Below are positions 8,417 to 15,057 of a DNA stretch of 33,687 nucleotides, in pieces. Source of the stretch: Dyella sp. ASV21 (GTDB taxonomy: Bacteria; Pseudomonadota; Gammaproteobacteria; Xanthomonadales; Rhodanobacteraceae); NCBI RefSeq assembly GCF_016428975.1, contig NZ_JAELTT010000049.1, positions 1 through 33,687 of the forward strand. The letters are read 5' to 3'. The position numbers and the translations under genes were made by a program. Each line of letters opens with the position of its first letter. The stretch's first letter is position 1. The notes under the pieces are model-generated. The model made no database searches. It was not told the origin of the DNA and was given only the letters and a program-made list of their open reading frames with translations.

Positions 8417-9838
8417 TTAGCGTTGACTTTGGGCGCCCGGCGCCGTGCCCAACGGCAGGCGCACGCGCACCCGCAAGCCCTGCCCCAGCGGCGAATCGAG
8501 CAGCTCGATAGCGGCATCGTGCAATTGCGCGGCGCGCTGCACGATGGATAAGCCGAGGCCGTATCCCTCGCCCCGGCTGCCCACTTCGCGATGGAAGCGC
8601 GCGAACACGGCGGCGCGGCGCTCGGGCGGGATGCCCTCGCCGTTGTCGATCACCTCGATCACCGCGTGCGCAGGCTCCCGCATGACCACCAACTGCACCA
8701 TGCCCTGCCCGCCCGGCACGTGGCGCAAGGCATTTTCCAGCAGGTTACGCATCAGCGCCGCAAGCGCTGCCTCGTGGCCGCTGACCCAGAGCGGCTCGCG
8801 TGGCAGGGTCACGTCCAGCTCGGCATCGCTATCGGCAATCACCGATGACAGCTCCACGATGACCGTGCGCGCCACCGCCAGCAAATCCACCTCGCTGCGC
8901 TGACTGGCGCGCGAACTGCTTTCCAGGCGCGCCAGCGACAGCAGTTGTTCTACCCGCCGCGCCAGCGCCGCGAGGCTTTCGCGCGCGTCGGCCAGGGCGG
9001 CGTCGGCCTCGCGCGTGTCGCGGCTCGCCTCGGCGTTTTCCAGGTTGATCATGGTGGAGGCCAGTGGCGTACGCAGTTCGTGCGCCACATCGGCGCTGAA
9101 GCGCCGCTCACGCTCCAGCGCATCCTCCAACTGATGAAACTGATCGTTCAGCGCCGCCAGCACCGGCTCCAGTTCGCGCGGCGCTTCCGCCACCTCCAGC
9201 GTGTCATGGCTGCCGGGCTGGCGTGCGGCCAACTTGGCCGCCAATGCATCCAGCGGACGCAGCCCGCGACGCACGGCCCATCCCACCAGCAAGGCCAGCA
9301 CGGGCAGGGCGATCAATGGCGGCAAGACATGTTCCAGCCACAAGGCGCGACTGATATCCCGGCGACTGTCGTAACGCTCGGCCGCGCGCACCACCACGCC
9401 ATCGGCACCGGGCGGCAAGGTAAAGAGGCGCCAGCGATAGTGGCCGAAATGTTGGTCCACGAAACCCACCTGCCCCGCGGCCGGAGGCGGCAGATCGGCC
9501 AGGTTACCGGTGACCATCAAGGCATGGCCTTGGCGGTCGAACACCTGAAAGCCCACTTCGGACTCGTAGGTGTGCCCATGCAACACAAGCTTCTGCATCG
9601 ACGAGTTGCTCACCGGCACCATCACGCCCTCGCCATCGTGCCCTTGCAGCGCGGCGGGGCCGATGTTGCCGATCATCACCTGCAAGGTGCGCGCCGACTG
9701 CGCCAGGCGACCATCGGACAACTCATCCACTTCGTGCATGGTGCGGCGCATGCTGAATACGCCCAGCGGCAACAGCACCAGGGCGATAACGCCAAGGATC
9801 AACCAACGCAGCCGCGAACGCAGGCTGGCCGCGCTCAC
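8417..9838 (-). CDS. Sensor histidine kinase (QseC/PmrB-like)
   Basis: An inner-membrane sensor kinase of 473 aa that would phosphorylate the adjacent regulator. What is seen: TM1 at about 12-30, a periplasmic domain of roughly 135 residues, TM2 at about 172-188, a HAMP-like linker, then the H-box with phospho-acceptor His253 (FSADVAHELRTPLAS), the N-box (NLLENALRHV), G1 (DNGEGIP) and G2 (GEGYGLGLSIVQR). The start is a GTG at 9838 that overlaps the regulator stop codon (GTGA). Its periplasmic part is not rich in the Glu or His clusters expected for an iron or zinc sensor, so the signal is unknown. Linkage to efflux genes suggests a sensed toxicant or envelope stress. Confidence 0.94.
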   Translation of the reverse strand: MSAASLRSRLRWLILGVIALVLLPLGVFSMRRTMHEVDELSDGRLAQSARTLQVMIGNIGPAALQGHDGEGVMVPVSNSSMQKLVLHGHTYESEVGFQVFDRQGHALMVTGNLADLPPPAAGQVGFVDQHFGHYRWRLFTLPPGADGVVVRAAERYDSRRDISRALWLEHVLPPLIALPVLALLVGWAVRRGLRPLDALAAKLAARQPGSHDTLEVAEAPRELEPVLAALNDQFHQLEDALERERRFSADVAHELRTPLASTMINLENAEASRDTREADAALADARESLAALARRVEQLLSLARLESSSRASQRSEVDLLAVARTVIVELSSVIADSDAELDVTLPREPLWVSGHEAALAALMRNLLENALRHVPGGQGMVQLVVMREPAHAVIEVIDNGEGIPPERRAAVFARFHREVGSRGEGYGLGLSIVQRAAQLHDAAIELLDSPLGQGLRVRVRLPLGTAPGAQSQR

Positions 9839-10500
9839 TGGGGATCTCGCGGAATCATGTAGCCGAAGCCGCGCACGTTGCGGATCGTTTCAAAGCTGAG
9901 CTTGCGGCGCAGCGCGTGCACCAGCACCTCCAGCGCGTTGTTGCCGACCACGTGATCCAGCCCGTACAACGAATTCTCCAGGCTCTCGCGCCGCACCAGC
10001 TTGCCCGCGCTCTCCATCAGCGCCTGCAACAGCGCGAACTCGCGCCGCGTGAGTTCCACGGGCTGCCCCCGAAAGGTCACCTCGGACGTGCCCATGTCCA
10101 GCGTGAGCGCACCCACGTCGATGCGGTTCACCGCCAAGCCACGCGTGCGTCGGCTGAGCGAGCGGATACGCGCGGCCAGTTCTTCGACGTGGAACGGCTT
10201 GGTGAGGTAGTCGTCGGCGCCGGCATCCAGGCCGTCCACGCGAGCCGACAAGGTATCGCGCGCGGTCATTACCAGCACTGGCGTCTCCACATGCGCACGG
10301 CGCGCCTCCACCAGCACGTCGATGCCGTCGCGCCCGGGCAGGCCTAGATCGAGCAGGATCACATCGGCGGTGCGGTCGCGAATGGCATGCAAGGCGCTGC
10401 GCCCGTCGCGCAACCACGACACGGTGTAGCCCAGCCGCTCCAGCGCCCGCTGGATGGCGGTGCCGAGTTGCGCGTCGTCTTCGACCAGAAGGATGTGCAC
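9835..10500 (-). CDS. OmpR/PmrA-family response regulator
   Basis: A DNA-binding regulator controlled by the adjacent kinase, 221 aa from the chosen start. The receiver domain begins HILLVEDD, with the acceptor Asp51 in LLDLGLPGRDG, Thr and Lys switch residues in VMTARD and LTKPF, then a winged-helix output domain (ELTRREFALLQAL, RRKL, VRGFGYM). The GTG at 10500 is chosen because it places the start just before the first receiver strand. A longer in-frame ATG at 10611 would add 37 non-conserved residues and overlie the putative binding site at 10553-10569. The ribosome-binding site before the GTG is weak, so the start is moderately sure. It heads the operon of kinase, efflux genes and glycosyltransferase. 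Confidence 0.92.
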   Translation of the reverse strand: MHILLVEDDAQLGTAIQRALERLGYTVSWLRDGRSALHAIRDRTADVILLDLGLPGRDGIDVLVEARRAHVETPVLVMTARDTLSARVDGLDAGADDYLTKPFHVEELAARIRSLSRRTRGLAVNRIDVGALTLDMGTSEVTFRGQPVELTRREFALLQALMESAGKLVRRESLENSLYGLDHVVGNNALEVLVHALRRKLSFETIRNVRGFGYMIPRDPQ

Positions 10501-10552
10501 GTGCTGGGGGGTCCGTTGCCGAGGCGGGTGGGGAGGATTATCGGGGATGGGA

Positions 10553-10569
10553 CTTATGAAACGCTTAAT
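10553..10569. promoter_or_regulatory. PmrA-box-like direct repeat upstream of the response regulator
   Basis: Two half-sites, CTTATG and CTTAAT, are separated by 5 nt and lie 53-69 bp upstream of the regulator GTG. PmrA/BasR of enterics binds YTTAAK-N5-YTTAAK, so the spacing matches exactly, one half-site matches fully and the other departs at one position. OmpR-family regulators commonly autoregulate through such tandem repeats. The assignment is from pattern only. Confidence 0.45.
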
Positions 10570-10635
10570 GGGATAAGGGAGGGTGTTTCTTTGCTCTTCC
10601 TGCTTGGTCATCCCCGCGAACGCGTGAGGCGCTTT

Positions 10636-11264
10636 TCAACCGCTGAAGGGTTGGTCGCTGGTGTCTTTCGCTCTTGTGATGCCTTGCGGTAATGGGGCTC
10701 GCCTGCCGCGGGCTTCCGTCCTCCTGCCGGAGGCCGGGTCACGTTCTCTTGCGTGCCCAAGAGAAAGTAACCAAAGAGAAGGGCACCCCCGGTATGGCGC
10801 TTGCCGAGCTATTCGCTCGGCAAGTCCGTGAGGGGCGGCCGATCGCCCTGCGGGCCTTTCCGTCCACCCCTCACCGCCACACAGGGGGCCCACCATCCGC
10901 CAGGCTCGTGCCGCGAAGCGGCACATCGCACTTCATAGAGCGCATACACAGAGCATGCGCATTCGCGGTGTCGCGTGATGGGGCAAAAGCCAAGTTCAAC
11001 TTGTGCAAGTTTGGCTTGGGTTTGCTTTGGCTCTGGCCTTGGCTCCGCTTCGGGCGCGCAACGCGCCGCCGTGGCTCTTGACCTCCCCTCCCCTTGGGCG
11101 CGACATCGGGGGTGGCCTCTCTTTGGGTGACTTTTCTCTGGCCACTCGGAGAAAAGTCACCCGCTGGCCGGCAGGACAGCGGAAGCCCGCCGCAGGCGAG
11201 CACGCTGGCCATAACGCCAGATCAAAAGCGAAAGACACCAGCTGACCAACCCTTCAGCGGTTGA
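10636..11264. repeat. 629-bp element with long terminal inverted repeats, no transposase
   Basis: The ends are near-perfect inverted copies: 10636-10672 against 11227-11264 differ by a single 1-nt indel. Homology continues inward with decay: 10697-10719 matches the complement of 11179-11201 at 21 of 23 positions, and 10760-10779 pairs with 11118-11139. Each arm also holds its own hairpin (10744-10765; 11125-11138 with 11149-11162, a 14-bp stem). The centre has a further perfect 10-bp hairpin at 10800-10824. Short open frames inside are on both strands, carry no recognisable domain, and look spurious. I recall similar KVT-KEKG-type pseudo-ORFs scattered through Xanthomonadales genomes, which would make this a dispersed repeat, perhaps a MITE-like non-autonomous element. 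No clear target-site duplication flanks it. Confidence 0.75.
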
Positions 11265-11454
11265 CGACTTGCATAAGAGAGAAAAACACGCAGTCAATCA
11301 CCGAGGCCCACGGCCAAACCACCACCCATACCGCCCAAAGTCCGCATCCGCCTCGATCCAAATGTTCGAATTTCGTCAAATGAACACCCGCTAACCAAAA
11401 CCGAACCGCTCCGTGCAACTTTTGCCGATCCGCGCGTTCTCATTAATCGGATGC
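11265..11454. other. AT-richer intergenic segment upstream of the putative sRNA
   Basis: No gene is visible. The stretch is AT-richer than its surroundings and probably holds the promoter for the RNA at 11455-11580. A CATTAAT motif at 11441-11447 would be a reasonable -10 for a start near 11453-11455. A TTGCCG at 11422-11427 is too close (13 nt) to be a good -35 partner, so the promoter is only tentative. Confidence 0.3.
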
Positions 11455-11580
11455 ACGCAACGGCATCCACTGACTCGCCACCTCCCTGGACGAGTCAACC
11501 CGGTCAGCAAACCTCTCCCCTGGGTTTGCTGCCACCCCGGCCCCGAGGATTCCCCCCTAATCCTCGGGGCTCTTTTTTTC
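11455..11580 (+). ncRNA. Putative small RNA with three C-rich hairpin loops (sX13-like)
   Basis: Three consecutive perfect hairpins lie in about 110 nt. SL1 is 11471-11477 with 11491-11497 (7 bp; loop contains CCTCCCT). SL2 is 11505-11513 with 11523-11531 (9 bp; loop TCTCCCCTG). SL3 is 11541-11551 with 11559-11569 (11 bp; loop CCCCCCT), followed by seven T residues. All three loops carry C-runs able to pair with G-rich ribosome-binding sites. Three stem-loops with exposed 4-5C motifs, a single-stranded 5' region and a length near 115 nt are what I recall for sX13 of Xanthomonas campestris pv. vesicatoria. The 5' end is estimated, and homology is inferred from architecture only. The alternative is a long leader of the lacI gene ending in a terminator. 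Confidence 0.6.
11541..11579 (+). terminator. Strong intrinsic terminator (SL3 of the putative sRNA)
   Basis: An 11-bp perfect GC-rich stem (CCCCGAGGATT and its complement) with a 7-nt loop of six C and one T is followed after three bases by TTTTTTT. This is the best Rho-independent terminator in the window. No protein gene precedes it on the plus strand, which is the main argument for an RNA gene here. Confidence 0.85.
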
Positions 11581-11697
11581 CCGAAGCCCGGCCACGGCGG
11601 CACGAAAGGACAGCGAGCACACAACTCGCTAGGATTTGCGACATTCATTGTCAGGCCACACGGAACAGGCCGACTCAGACTCAAAGGCCGTGGCTGC

Positions 11698-12735
11698 GTG
11701 CAGATCAAGGGAAAAGTCACCTCGTTCGATATTGCCCACTTGGCTGGCGTATCCCAGTCCACGGTGTCGCGTGCGCTGCGCGGCAGCCCGCTGGTCAACG
11801 AGGAAACGCGCCGTCGCATCCAGGCGGCGGTGGACGAGCTCAACTACAAGGTGGACAAGAACGCCTCCAGCCTGCGCGCCCGCCATACGGGCACGCTGGC
11901 GCTGCTGCTGTTCGAAGACCCCACCGCGGACGAGTCGCACATCAACCCGTTCTTTCTATCGATGCTCGGCTCGATCACCCGCGCCAGCGCGCAGCGCGGC
12001 TACGACCTGCTGATCTCCTTCCAACAATTCTCACGCGATTGGCATGCCGACTATGCCGACAGCAAGAAGGCCGACGGCATCATCCTGCTCGGTTACGGCG
12101 ACTACCTGGCCATTCGCGACAAGCTGCAAAAGCTGGTGGACCAGGGCACCAAGTGCGTGCGCTGGGGTGCGGTGCTGCCGGATCAGCCGGACGTGTCGGT
12201 GGGCTGCGACAATCTCGCTGGCGGATACGCGGTGACCCAGCACCTGATCGAACAGGGCTGCCGCCGCATCGCTTTCCTTGGCGACGCCTCCAGTCACTAC
12301 CCGGAATTCTTTGATCGCTACCGTGGCCACGTCCGCGCACTGGAAGCGGCCGGCCTGCAAGTGGAGCCGGTGCTGCAGGTGAATGGCGAGAGCACGGAGC
12401 GCTCGGGCTATGACGCCCTTGAGACGCTACTGGCGCGCGACGTGAGTTTCGACGCGGTATTCGCCGCCAGCGACCTCATCGCCATCGGTGCCATGCGTGC
12501 ACTGGATGACCACGACCTCAACGTACCGGACGACGTGGCGCTGGCCGGCTTTGACGATATCCCCATGGCGAGCTTCGCCAATCCGCCGCTCACCACGGTA
12601 TTGCAGGACACCAAACTTGCCGGCGAGATTCTGGTGGACAACCTGCTCAAGCTGATCCGCGAGGAGCCGGCGGAAAGCGCCATGCTCCCCGCCAAGCTCA
12701 TCGTGCGCAAATCCAGCGTACGCACACGCGCCTAG
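11698..12735 (+). CDS. LacI-family transcriptional regulator, likely of the maltodextrin genes
   Basis: A DNA-binding repressor of 345 aa from the GTG at 11698. What is seen: an N-terminal helix-turn-helix at about 8-50 (TSFDIAHLAGVSQSTVSRAL, then NEETRRRI and the hinge helix), followed by a periplasmic-binding-like effector domain with GRS-type motifs (FDAVFAASDLIAIGAMRAL, PDDVALAGFDDIPMASFANP, PLTTVLQD). The GTG is chosen because it lies seven residues before the HTH; the frame is open far upstream but that part runs through the sRNA terminator. The ribosome-binding site is weak. LacI proteins of this type usually control sugar loci, and the amylolytic block with LacI-like operators at 29479 and 29694 is the obvious target, though the toxin module now separates them. 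Its stop shares bases with the convergent immunity gene's stop. Confidence 0.92.
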   Translation: MQIKGKVTSFDIAHLAGVSQSTVSRALRGSPLVNEETRRRIQAAVDELNYKVDKNASSLRARHTGTLALLLFEDPTADESHINPFFLSMLGSITRASAQRGYDLLISFQQFSRDWHADYADSKKADGIILLGYGDYLAIRDKLQKLVDQGTKCVRWGAVLPDQPDVSVGCDNLAGGYAVTQHLIEQGCRRIAFLGDASSHYPEFFDRYRGHVRALEAAGLQVEPVLQVNGESTERSGYDALETLLARDVSFDAVFAASDLIAIGAMRALDDHDLNVPDDVALAGFDDIPMASFANPPLTTVLQDTKLAGEILVDNLLKLIREEPAESAMLPAKLIVRKSSVRTRA

Positions 12736-13901
12736 ACGCCCCGCATCAACCGCCACGACACCCGCCGCCCTTGCAAGCGGGGCATCGGAACGCTGAAAGC
12801 CACCGTCTGCGGGCCTAGCGTGAGGTCATCCAGACACTGCCACACCCCCGGATACGGACACGGCTCGTCGGACCACACGCGTATGCCGCCGCGCAGCTCC
12901 TCCGGCTCCGGCGCCACCCGCGTGGGATCGGGTTGCTGGAACACGTAGCCGCTCTCCTCCTCCGGGATGCTGCCGTCTTCGTAGCGGTCGTCGCGCCACA
13001 GGAGGCGCCACGTTGTCGGCGTTCCCTGGGCCTTGCCATAAGCCGCGCAGTTCGGTGCGGGCGAACCTGCGTGCAGATAGGCCATGGTGCCTGCCAGCGC
13101 TAGCGGCCCCTCCGGGGGGGACGGCTTGGTGAACAACTGAAGGCCCTTGCGCTTGGGTATATCTACCGGCTCCCAAATGCCCGAATACGGCGTCGTTGTT
13201 CCTGAAGCGACCAAGGTGTGCTCGATCGGATCAGGAACATCCGGCAGCGGTGTTGGGAACACCATGGCTTGCAGCTCTGCTTTCAAATAGTCATTGAAGA
13301 ACGTGTAGGACGCGGCATCGAGCCGCCGTGGCTCGATGACATCGGGGGAACATTCGGCCCATACATCGCTTAGCTGCATCAGTGCAAAGCAAAACTCGTC
13401 CCAATGCGGGGTGTGCTCTTGATCGATGGTGTTCTCGCCAATTTCGATGCGGTCGAGCAGGGTATCCCAATAGGACTTGGTTCTGTCCGCCATCACGAAC
13501 TCACCATGTGCGTTGTATTGAAACACGCGCTTGTCGCCGAGCCGGAGACGGCGCACGCCTTCCTCGGCGTGCGCCAAACCCTGGAAAATGCGAACCAGGC
13601 CGCTTTCGCCCAGCGCGCTTCCCGTGTATTCGTCGTATTGATCGCCTTTTACGTCACAGACCTTACGCCCGGTGGGCACACCACCGACCACCTTTCCGTT
13701 CTCGTATAGGCGAAGCCATCCTCGATCATTGGCTACGCCAACGCTCTTCTCTGATATGGACGCCCAGGCACGATAGAACTCCAGAACACGATGCCATGCG
13801 GTGTAGGAGCTGATGCGCTTGAGCCAGTAGAAGAGTTGGCGACGCTCCTGTGCGCTGGCAAGCATCACGCCATTTGGGCAACTGCTTACCAAGCTAGACA
13901 C
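12732..13901 (-). CDS. Immunity-like protein B (Imm71/Imm72-like), tandem paralogue
   Basis: A 389-aa soluble protein with no signal peptide, third gene of the toxin module. The N-terminal region has ERRQLFYWLKRISSYTAW and later GVRRLRLGDKRVFQYNAHGE. The C-terminal half holds two copies of a G-x-W-type motif (SGIWEPVD near the middle, YPGVWQCLDD near the end) and WRLLWRDDRYEDG. I recall this arrangement from families annotated Imm71/Imm72 beside polymorphic toxins, but cannot confirm it. The start is a GTG at 13901, overlapping the preceding gene by 8 nt; an ATG 12 codons inside is possible. Its last ~170 codons are nucleotide-identical to the preceding paralogue. The stop TAG overlaps the lacI stop (shared CTAG). 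Confidence 0.75.
   Translation of the reverse strand: MSSLVSSCPNGVMLASAQERRQLFYWLKRISSYTAWHRVLEFYRAWASISEKSVGVANDRGWLRLYENGKVVGGVPTGRKVCDVKGDQYDEYTGSALGESGLVRIFQGLAHAEEGVRRLRLGDKRVFQYNAHGEFVMADRTKSYWDTLLDRIEIGENTIDQEHTPHWDEFCFALMQLSDVWAECSPDVIEPRRLDAASYTFFNDYLKAELQAMVFPTPLPDVPDPIEHTLVASGTTTPYSGIWEPVDIPKRKGLQLFTKPSPPEGPLALAGTMAYLHAGSPAPNCAAYGKAQGTPTTWRLLWRDDRYEDGSIPEEESGYVFQQPDPTRVAPEPEELRGGIRVWSDEPCPYPGVWQCLDDLTLGPQTVAFSVPMPRLQGRRVSWRLMRGV
12758..13276. repeat. Copy 1 of a 519-bp exact direct repeat (immunity gene 3' half)
   Basis: Read base by base, 12758-13276 is identical to 13920-14438 (offset 1162 bp). The first mismatches are at 12757 and 13277. Outside the block the paralogues drift to scattered substitutions and then to strongly different 5' thirds. 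This indicates a recent duplication or gene conversion confined to the C-terminal coding half. Confidence 0.93.
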
Positions 13902-15057
13902 CCCTCATCAACCGCCACAACACCCGCCGCCCTTGCAAGCGGGGCATCGGAACGCTGAAAGCCACCGTCTGCGGGCCTAGCGTGAGGTCATCCAGACACT
14001 GCCACACCCCCGGATACGGACACGGCTCGTCGGACCACACGCGTATGCCGCCGCGCAGCTCCTCCGGCTCCGGCGCCACCCGCGTGGGATCGGGTTGCTG
14101 GAACACGTAGCCGCTCTCCTCCTCCGGGATGCTGCCGTCTTCGTAGCGGTCGTCGCGCCACAGGAGGCGCCACGTTGTCGGCGTTCCCTGGGCCTTGCCA
14201 TAAGCCGCGCAGTTCGGTGCGGGCGAACCTGCGTGCAGATAGGCCATGGTGCCTGCCAGCGCTAGCGGCCCCTCCGGGGGGGACGGCTTGGTGAACAACT
14301 GAAGGCCCTTGCGCTTGGGTATATCTACCGGCTCCCAAATGCCCGAATACGGCGTCGTTGTTCCTGAAGCGACCAAGGTGTGCTCGATCGGATCAGGAAC
14401 ATCCGGCAGCGGTGTTGGGAACACCATGGCTTGCAGCTTTGCTTTCAAATAGTCATTGAAGAACGTGTAGGACGCGTCATCGAGCCGCCTTGGCTCGATG
14501 ACATCGGGGGAACATTCGGCCCATGCATCGCTTAGCTGCATCAGCGCAAAGCAAAACTCGTCCCAATGCGGGGTGTGCTCTTGATCGATGGTGTTCTCGC
14601 CGATTTCGATGCGGTTGAGCAGGGCAACCCAATAAGATGGGTCCCTATACGCGATTACGAACTCGCCATGCGCGTTGTACTGAAACACGCGCTTGTCACC
14701 GAGCCGGAGACGGCGCACGCCTTCCTCGGCGTGCGCTAAGGCCTTGAGGATATGGACTAAGCCGGTCTCGCTGATCTGGCTACCAAGAAACTCTTCGTAT
14801 CGCTCCCCGGTACCGCCATCGTATAAGTACTTTCCCGTGCGAACTCCGGAAATGGGATAGCCCGCCTTGCCGTACACCTGAAGCCAGCCGCGCTCACTGG
14901 CGGCCTGAACACTTTTTTCCGTAACTTTGGCCCACGCTTGGTAATAGCCGAGGATTCGGCTCCACGCGGTGTAGGAGCTGATGCGCTTGAGCCAATAGAA
15001 GAGTTGGCGGCGCTCCAAAGCGGTGGGCAACATAATGCTAGATGCGGAAGCGCTCAT
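13894..15057 (-). CDS. Immunity-like protein A (Imm71/Imm72-like), tandem paralogue
   Basis: A 387-aa soluble protein directly following the toxin candidate, with which it overlaps in an ATGA (start 15057), so the two are translationally coupled as expected for a toxin-antidote pair. It is a paralogue of the next gene. Shared blocks include ERRQLFYWLKRISSYTAW, ALAHAEEGVRRLRLGDKRVF, IEIGENTIDQEHTPHWDEF and the whole C-terminal half. Variable blocks lie at about residues 33-100 and near the YRDPSYW segment. Specificity probably resides in those variable blocks if it binds a toxin; this is inference. Base composition is lower in GC than the flanking sugar genes, which fits acquisition by transfer. 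Confidence 0.75.
   Translation of the reverse strand: MSASASSIMLPTALERRQLFYWLKRISSYTAWSRILGYYQAWAKVTEKSVQAASERGWLQVYGKAGYPISGVRTGKYLYDGGTGERYEEFLGSQISETGLVHILKALAHAEEGVRRLRLGDKRVFQYNAHGEFVIAYRDPSYWVALLNRIEIGENTIDQEHTPHWDEFCFALMQLSDAWAECSPDVIEPRRLDDASYTFFNDYLKAKLQAMVFPTPLPDVPDPIEHTLVASGTTTPYSGIWEPVDIPKRKGLQLFTKPSPPEGPLALAGTMAYLHAGSPAPNCAAYGKAQGTPTTWRLLWRDDRYEDGSIPEEESGYVFQQPDPTRVAPEPEELRGGIRVWSDEPCPYPGVWQCLDDLTLGPQTVAFSVPMPRLQGRRVLWRLMRGV
13920..14438. repeat. Copy 2 of the 519-bp exact direct repeat
   Basis: Partner of the block at 12758-13276, in the same orientation inside the upstream paralogue. Recombination between the copies would delete exactly 1162 bp and leave one in-frame chimeric immunity gene. 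Confidence 0.93.

Noticed and set aside
10501-10611. Longer ATG start for the response regulator
   Set aside because: Adds 37 residues not part of the receiver fold and overlies the PmrA-box-like repeat; the GTG at 10500 fits the family start.
10692-11245. Several short open frames inside the inverted-repeat element (for example MGLACRGLPSS..., KVTKEKGTPG...)
   Set aside because: Present on both strands, mirror each other because of the inverted repeats, no ribosome-binding sites or domains.
10636-11264. Insertion sequence with its own transposase
   Set aside because: No frame in the element resembles a transposase, and 629 bp is too short given the non-coding arms.
11413-11697. N-terminal extension of the LacI protein back to position 11413
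   Set aside because: Runs through three hairpins and a strong terminator; the HTH begins just after the GTG at 11698.
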